Assembly (NCBI GenBank): GCA_023301245.1
Contig: JALZUV010000087.1
Coordinates: forward strand, 1-33,146
DNA: 33,146 nt
Direction of reading: 5' to 3'
Source of the DNA: Rickettsiales bacterium
GTDB lineage: Bacteria > Pseudomonadota > Alphaproteobacteria > Rickettsiales > JALZUV01
The position numbers and the translations under genes are program-made. Of the stretch, positions 29,619 to 33,146 are shown piece by piece; position 1 is the first letter of the stretch; every line of letters starts with the position of its first letter. Below the pieces are notes generated by a model, which made no database searches, was not told where the DNA came from, and saw only the letters and a list, made by a program, of their open reading frames with translations.

Positions 29619-30083
29619 ATGCTGCCATTAGACATACAAGAATTCGGAGAGCACGAAGATGCCCACCACATGACTTCGGAAGAGGAAAAAGATTATTATT
29701 CAGGCGTCGGGAAGTTGGTAATCTTCATCATACAGAATACCAAAGACAACTTTGAGTTCGACGTACTCGAAAGTAGCGGATGCGCGCGATGGCTGTGTGA
29801 GGGCCTAGGAGCGGACTACGCCCTTACGGAAGAATGGTTCGGAAGCCTCGCTTGGTATAAGGAAGGCACAACCTGCGCCATTGAGGATATATCCGTGAAT
29901 TATATACGCGGCGACGGCTGGGCGACAGACGACGATGAAGAATGGGACTACGGGGCAAGACACAAAACAGCCAAGCCATTAGCCTTGTTACTTTACAAGA
30001 TCGAAATAATTGCATGGAGACGTAAGTGCGACTTCCTACGCCTCGCTAAAAAGGCCTTAAATATATTATTGCGTAACACGTAA
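29619..30083 (+). CDS. Hypothetical acidic protein
   Basis: 154 aa. Strongly acidic centre (ATDDDEEWDYG) and a basic-hydrophobic C-terminal helix (LLLYKIEIIAWRRKCDFLRLAKKALNILLRN). Begins MLPLDIQEFGEHEDAHH. The only close upstream purines are AAAGGAC in the previous gene. Function unknown. Confidence 0.84.
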   Translation: MLPLDIQEFGEHEDAHHMTSEEEKDYYSGVGKLVIFIIQNTKDNFEFDVLESSGCARWLCEGLGADYALTEEWFGSLAWYKEGTTCAIEDISVNYIRGDGWATDDDEEWDYGARHKTAKPLALLLYKIEIIAWRRKCDFLRLAKKALNILLRNT

Positions 30084-30093
30084 AACCTGCTAC

Positions 30094-30178
30094 TATACAT
30101 CTGGGCGGTATAACGGGTACGACATCTCCCAGATGTATATAATCTCTCCGATACCCGTGGACTTTCGATGTACCGCCC
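30094..30178 (+). ncRNA. Candidate structured RNA with two mutually exclusive folds
   Basis: Arm A TATACATCTGGG (30094-30105) pairs with CCCAGATGTATA (30128-30139), 12 bp. Arm B, GGGCGGTA (30103-30110) and ACGGGTA (30113-30119), pairs with TACCGCCC (30171-30178) and TACCCGT (30152-30158). The order is A, B, A', B', so A-A' and B-B' either form a pseudoknot or exclude each other (they share 30103-30105). Such a layout suggests a switch or small RNA. Confidence 0.5.
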
Positions 30179-30350
30179 ACTTAACACTTTGCAGGCTTTC
30201 CCTTCTTCCATCACACTGCGCCCCGATGGGGGTAGGGAAAAGCTTGCGCAGCCCTTCACCATACGCTATATAATAACCGAGCGGTGCGTCGTTACCATCT
30301 GCAACGGGAAGGCCTTCCTAGCAGAGATCGCGAGCGTCGTCTTTGGGTAG
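30168..30350 (+). CDS. Possible small ORF (low confidence)
   Basis: 60 aa (MYRPLNTLQAFPSSITLRPDG...IRYIITERCVVTICNGKAFLAEI). The end reads protein-like, but there is no good RBS and its start lies in arm B' of the RNA structure. Kept as a possibility. Confidence 0.35.
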   Translation: MYRPLNTLQAFPSSITLRPDGGREKLAQPFTIRYIITERCVVTICNGKAFLAEIASVVFG

Positions 30351-30464
30351 ACACAAGTGCAACCAGCAACAGAACCCTCTGAAACGCCTGCAACGAACCT
30401 AGTGATATTGCTATATCTGGGGGGCGTGCGGGGCCGCTTATTTAACATTGTCGGAGCGACGAAC

Positions 30465-30662
30465 ATGAACTACACAGTAATAGCATTATCCTCAGCCTGC
30501 ATACTCGTAGGTATCTGCGGACTTATATCTCGGGACAGGGATATAAAAAACATACCCAACATGTATAAAGAGACCCTTGTTCTTTGGAACATATTCGCCA
30601 AGATGGCATACGTAGTTATGCTTATTTCCGCAGGCCTGATTGCACGGGAATTATTGAAATGA
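30465..30662 (+). CDS. Small membrane protein
   Basis: 65 aa from ATG 30465 with GGAG 9-10 nt upstream; the track's GTG 30357 is rejected. Two membrane segments (YTVIALSSACILVGICGLIS and MAYVVMLISAGLIA) with a basic loop. Function unknown. Confidence 0.8.
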   Translation: MNYTVIALSSACILVGICGLISRDRDIKNIPNMYKETLVLWNIFAKMAYVVMLISAGLIARELLK

Positions 30663-30715
30663 CGGTAGGTTTTAAAACAGCAGCGTTATACACTGTGGAG
30701 GTGAAGTCATAAACC

Positions 30716-31144
30716 GTGCCAATCCGTAAACGAATAAAGACGACTAAACCCCGTAAGCTTAAGCGAAAACCTAGTACCCTTAAACGCAAACAGGTTTTAG
30801 ACAACGGCATATGTGTGGAAACGCGCTTACGTATAAAAGTATTGCTCGGGGCTTACACGTATGAGTTATGTGATTGGGACTACATGCACGACAGTCAATT
30901 CGACAAGCTATGTCTACTAGTCAATCTTGATCGACCAACGCACAGGCCAGACCTAGACAAATGGTTTAAAGAGAATTTCAGCCCGCACACGGGACAGTGG
31001 ATACACAACTTCCCAGAGCTTGGTAAACTAGACGTGCTTTGCAAACGTCTGCAAAGTTACAATATCGTTTTCAAGGACCGAGACAAATCCCTGAAAGTCG
31101 CCAAGAAATTAAAGAAAAAGAAAAAAAGAAAGCGCATCGTATGA
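30716..31144 (+). CDS. Basic protein with MPIRKR N-terminus (GTG start)
   Basis: 142 aa. GTG start with GGAGGTGA upstream, an excellent RBS. It begins MPIRKRIKTTKPRKLKRKPST, then a folded core (LLGAYTYELCDWDYMHDSQFDKLCLLVNLD...LDKWFKENFSPHTGQWI) that resembles a small phage family I cannot name. The C-terminus is a poly-Lys tail (KKLKKKKKRKR). Strongly basic, so nucleic-acid contact is likely. Confidence 0.85.
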   Translation: MPIRKRIKTTKPRKLKRKPSTLKRKQVLDNGICVETRLRIKVLLGAYTYELCDWDYMHDSQFDKLCLLVNLDRPTHRPDLDKWFKENFSPHTGQWIHNFPELGKLDVLCKRLQSYNIVFKDRDKSLKVAKKLKKKKKRKRIV

Positions 31145-31293
31145 CCATCCTCTTTATGCTGCTATCCCGCCTTGCTATAAACAGGGTAGTCGACGGTAAC
31201 TTGCGGTTCCGATCAAGAAAAGATTTCAAATACTTCTGCATTGTAGTTTGGCTATTCTTGCTGCCACGCGGCCTATTTATAGTAATTGCTTAA
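31141..31293 (+). CDS. Small membrane protein
   Basis: 50 aa from ATG 31141 (ATGA overlap; the track's 31039 start is within the previous gene). N-terminal hydrophobic segment MTILFMLLSRLAI and C-terminal span YFCIVVWLFLLPRGLFIVIA with a basic loop (RFRSRKDFK). Unknown. Confidence 0.74.
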   Translation: MTILFMLLSRLAINRVVDGNLRFRSRKDFKYFCIVVWLFLLPRGLFIVIA

Positions 31294-31295
31294 CC

Positions 31296-31583
31296 ATGGC
31301 AATTCGTAGCAGGTTCCTAAAGGTAAGCGAGTTAGAGATGGGCATGCTCTACTGGCTTTACGTACCCAAGTCTGACCAGCAGACACGCACCCTAGCCACA
31401 ATGGCCGAGGCATACAAAGCCAATGAGGGTTTACTGCGTGGACACTTGATTAAACTTGCCATGGAGGGTCATATATATGAGGTCACAGAGCCGCACGAGC
31501 ACTGGGTAATCACACGGTCTACAAAGATACGGGTCAAACAACATATGGGCAATAGCTGGGGGTCTAAAAATGAAAAGACGTAG
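31296..31583 (+). CDS. Winged-helix-like small protein, MAIRSR N-terminus
   Basis: 95 aa from ATG 31296. Starts MAIRSRFLK, a variant of the MPIRKR signature. TLATMAEAYKANEGLLRGHLIKLAMEGHIYEV has the helix-turn-helix then strand pattern of a winged-helix domain, as in small phage regulators. Overlaps the next gene by 14 nt. Confidence 0.82.
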   Translation: MAIRSRFLKVSELEMGMLYWLYVPKSDQQTRTLATMAEAYKANEGLLRGHLIKLAMEGHIYEVTEPHEHWVITRSTKIRVKQHMGNSWGSKNEKT

Positions 31584-31821
31584 ACAATCCATAAAGAAAG
31601 CCAAAGCGTCTGAGGCTCAGCCACCTAAGAAAGTCTTAAACGTCGCTACAGCAGAAAGAGACGGCAACAAACTCACAATGAACATCATGCTCTCCCGACC
31701 TAAAGTAAGAGCATCGGACCCGAAAGACTTCGAGCAAATACTGAGAGACCTTCGCACAGAGGAGGAGCGTCGAACACATGCCCCCAGACGAGAAGACGCG
31801 AGAAGACGGGTCTGGCGGTAA
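31570..31821 (+). CDS. Small basic protein with RRQSIKKAK N-terminus
   Basis: 83 aa. Starts MKRRRQSIKKAKASEAQPP, the second shared N-terminal signature (compare 11645 and 32465). The C-terminal third is Arg/Glu-rich. Unknown function. It ends just before the tmRNA-like locus. Confidence 0.82.
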   Translation: MKRRRQSIKKAKASEAQPPKKVLNVATAERDGNKLTMNIMLSRPKVRASDPKDFEQILRDLRTEEERRTHAPRREDARRRVWR

Positions 31822-31851
31822 CTAGACCGTAAATTTAATCTTGCACAAGCC

Positions 31852-32060
31852 GACAAACCTGCTACAACGGACACATAGCGAAAGCTATTCAGGTCTTTGT
31901 CATTGCCTGCGATTATAGTTGTTTTCTTAACTGCAAACGACAACACGGGTACACCCGTAACACTTGCGGCTGCTGCGTAAGCACAGTCCACGCGCCATAT
32001 GTGATTAGGCGGTGAACGGAACACATCGGAGGCTCGGCTTATCTGTCGGGCCTTCGTCAC
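31852..32060 (+). ncRNA. ssrA-like: tmRNA-like coding element with tag ANDNTGTPVTLAAA
   Basis: Between a gene and a tRNA is a region with no real ORF but an internal frame 31933-31980 that reads ANDNTGTPVTLAAA then TAA, the form of a tmRNA proteolysis tag (resume codon GCA, AND(N) start, LAA(A) end). The end of the tag and the stop lie in a short hairpin, CUG(C)UGC-GUAA-GCACAG (about 31970-31986), as in known tmRNAs. Upstream is a stem (GACAAACCTG with CAGGTCTTTGTC, 31852-31901) containing an ATAGC-GAAA-GCTAT hairpin. Downstream is a GGCTCG/CGGGCC hairpin and TTTT. I did not find the tRNA-like acceptor half (GGATTCGAC, T-loop, CCA), so it may be the coding piece of a two-piece tmRNA, or a degenerate element. 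Confidence 0.55.
31933..31980 (+). other. tmRNA-type tag reading frame
   Basis: 14 codons GCA AAC GAC ... GCG TAA, translation ANDNTGTPVTLAAA. No start codon or RBS, as expected for a tag read after trans-translation. Confidence 0.55.
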
Positions 32061-32067
32061 ATTTTGG

Positions 32068-32144
32068 GCGGGGTTAGCTCAGTTGGTTAGAGCCGTCCGC
32101 TCATAACGGATTGGTCGGGGGTTCAAGTCCCTCACCCCGTACCA
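32068..32144 (+). tRNA. tRNA-Ile (CAU anticodon, probably lysidine-modified) with encoded CCA
   Basis: Cloverleaf: acceptor GCGGGGT/ACCCCGT (one G-U), D-arm GCTC/GAGC, anticodon stem GTCCG/CGGAT with loop CTCATAA (anticodon CAT at 32102-32104), variable TGGTC, T-arm GGGGG/CCCTC with loop TTCAAGT, discriminator A and encoded CCA. The variable loop and T-arm are like bacterial tRNA-Ile2(CAU), whose C34 is changed to lysidine to read AUA; elongator Met is the alternative. The phage genes here use ATA often. It lies 7 nt after the tmRNA-like locus. Confidence 0.92.
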
Positions 32145-32162
32145 CACAGGAGAACGATACTT

Positions 32163-32384
32163 ATGTTTTTAATACTAGAATGGGCGGGCTTCATCGGCGT
32201 CTTACTAGGGACTTGGCTATACGGAAATCAAAAAGTCTCAGGCCCCTTGGTATGCCTCGTATCTGCATTGATACTTATAATAGTTGGACTTGTTCGAGAC
32301 ATACACCCTTTATGGCTGACGAACATAATTTTCGCTGTCATACATAGTAGAAACGCTTACAAACTCTGGGGCAGTAAACCCTAA
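32163..32384 (+). CDS. PnuC-like small membrane protein
   Basis: 73 aa. Three hydrophobic segments: LEWAGFIGVLLGTWLYGNQK, PLVCLVSALILIIVGLV and PLWLTNIIFAVIHSRNAYKLW. The order and the TNIIFAVIHSRN line match short PnuC-like proteins of phages, which resemble part of the nicotinamide riboside transporter PnuC. RBS AGGAG. Transport activity for such a half-size protein is unproven; it might act as a dimer. Confidence 0.83.
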   Translation: MFLILEWAGFIGVLLGTWLYGNQKVSGPLVCLVSALILIIVGLVRDIHPLWLTNIIFAVIHSRNAYKLWGSKP

Positions 32385-32400
32385 ACACCTTGCGCACATT

Positions 32401-32412
32401 GCAAACGTTTGC
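32401..32412. promoter_or_regulatory. GCAAACGTTTGC palindrome 18
   Basis: 52 nt before ATG 32465; leader includes aattaagcggggagg and the standard cggagcacgagca. Confidence 0.85.
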
Positions 32413-32464
32413 TAACGTAATTAAGCGGGGAGGGGTTTACCCACCTAATTACGGAGCACGAGCA

Positions 32465-33146
32465 ATGCTAAAGAAACGACGCCAAAGCGTCTTACAGGCT
32501 AAAGAGGGAAAACCCCCCTCTTACACAAGGCCGTCCGTAATACTAACAAACGCACAAGAGTTAGAACGCGTAATGCGGGAAGATATTGCGAAATTAAACG
32601 CCGCGAGGGGACATCGCTTCGGCTTCCTAGACATACTAGATGCAAACACTCATGCCTCCTCCGAACGAGTAGCGGGTTCCGCAAGCGCAGCCAGCGCCGC
32701 TCGGGACTTAGGAAGGTGTGCAAGCCGCGCATCGACAGCTATGAGTTCGCTGAGACAAGAACTAGAACGACAAGAACTAAGCATAGAGGTCTCCACGGGA
32801 TTACCTTCGTGGGTACAGGAAAGCATACAAGAGGGAGACCTTAGTGATTACTCTATAGGGGGAGCGTTTACGCGCCGCGCTAGCTACGATAGACCAAACC
32901 CACCAGAATGCGTGATGCCGGATATTGATTACGGGTCTTTTGAACGTCGTATAACTGCTCATATGATAAACGTAGCATCCGAAGTTGCGGATAGGGAACT
33001 TACAATAACCATAGACGAAGCACAGTTGATGGCTTACGCCAAAAACATGCCTACCGTCACACCCAAGGACCCGCCTAACCACAGCCCTAACATGGCACGT
33101 AAAAACAGAAACAGTGTATGGCCCAAAAAGCCACTTCCCGTACACA
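32465..33146 (+). CDS. Hypothetical protein, 3' partial (not in ORF track)
   Basis: Open from ATG 32465 to the window end (227 codons seen), absent from the track because it has no stop. RBS cggagcacgagcaATG. Begins MLKKRRQSVLQAKEGKPP, the RRQSIxxAK-type signature. Next come a helical Ser/Ala-rich section (SASAASAARDLGRCASRASTAMSSL), then a Glu/Arg-rich helix, an Asp/Tyr-rich middle and a Pro/Lys/Asn-rich end. Function unknown. The minus-strand ORFs opposite are shadows. Confidence 0.85.
   Translation, partial: MLKKRRQSVLQAKEGKPPSYTRPSVILTNAQELERVMREDIAKLNAARGHRFGFLDILDANTHASSERVAGSASAASAARDLGRCASRASTAMSSLRQELERQELSIEVSTGLPSWVQESIQEGDLSDYSIGGAFTRRASYDRPNPPECVMPDIDYGSFERRITAHMINVASEVADRELTITIDEAQLMAYAKNMPTVTPKDPPNHSPNMARKNRNSVWPKKPLPVH

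Larger units (their letters stand above)
30084..30464. other. Structured intergenic region with alternating inverted repeats
   Basis: About 380 bp. Its left part has two interleaved inverted-repeat sets (see 30094-30178). The right part holds an ORF of 60 codons (30168-30350) of uncertain reality and G-rich sequence before the RBS of the gene at 30465. Confidence 0.7.

Noticed and set aside
30357-30464. GTG start at 30357
   Set aside because: ATG 30465 has GGAG at the right distance; the extra N-terminus looks random.
31617-32060. 147-aa minus-strand ORF over the tmRNA-like region
   Set aside because: Overlaps the gene at 31570 and the structured RNA; Ser/Arg-rich shadow.
31852-32144. One-piece tmRNA ending in the tRNA at 32068
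   Set aside because: The tRNA folds as a complete normal tRNA with its own acceptor 5' strand at 32068, so its CCA end does not belong to the tag RNA.
1747-32412. Palindromes as intrinsic terminators or a CRISPR array
   Set aside because: A perfect 12-bp palindrome has no loop and no T-tract, and the copies are dispersed by 0.3-5 kb with no spacer pattern.
32801-33145. 114-aa minus-strand ORF at the right edge
   Set aside because: Opposite the long open plus-strand gene with good RBS and leader.

Overview
This window looks like part of a large, probably lytic tailed-phage genome. It is almost entirely one-strand (+), with about 65 tightly packed and often overlapping small genes of unknown function, a recombination gene block, an endolysin, one tRNA and a possible tmRNA-like locus. 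There is no rRNA, host housekeeping operon, integrase, transposase or CRISPR array. The host cannot be read directly. The tag-like peptide ANDNTGTPVTLAAA near the right end begins ANDN, as many alphaproteobacterial tmRNA tags do, which is only a weak hint.

Layout. (1) 1-3520: acidic repeat protein (5' end missing), RecA/UvsX-like recombinase, small PD-(D/E)XK nuclease (Holliday-resolvase-like), Cas4/RecB-like nuclease with Cys ligands and an inserted zinc ribbon, and a RuvC-like resolvase, all coupled by short gaps or overlaps. (2) 3636-11171: a protein with a histone-H1-like tail ending at a strong terminator, a MerR/excisionase-like HTH protein, a SWIM zinc-finger protein, several unknown proteins and a Cys/His protein. 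(3) 11311-23790: an accessory zone of about 35 small genes in short coupled operons, including a SleB-like cell-wall hydrolase. (4) 23791-27164: three non-coding islands rich in repeats, separated by small genes. (5) 27165-33146: more small genes, a structured intergenic RNA candidate, the tmRNA-like element, tRNA-Ile(CAU), a PnuC-like mini membrane protein and a gene running off the right edge.

The main organising feature is an exact 12-bp palindrome, GCAAACGTTTGC, which I count 18 times. Fifteen copies lie between genes, and seven of these sit 36-41 nt before a start codon in a near-standard leader (palindrome, A-rich spacer, GGAGCA-type RBS, ATG). It matches the core of a LacI/PurR-family operator, suggesting one dimeric regulator controls many small operons as a regulon. 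A second motif, GGTTGTAAACGTA, is concentrated in two of the non-coding islands and also precedes two genes. Many otherwise unrelated proteins share one of two basic N-terminal signatures (MPIRKR-like or RRQSIxxAK-like).

Functions are assigned only where motifs are visible; most small genes are honest unknowns. Several genes were added that the ORF track lacks (9384, 25511, 27165, 32465), and many starts were moved to match Shine-Dalgarno sequences or stop/start overlaps. All counts, spacings and alignments were made by eye.
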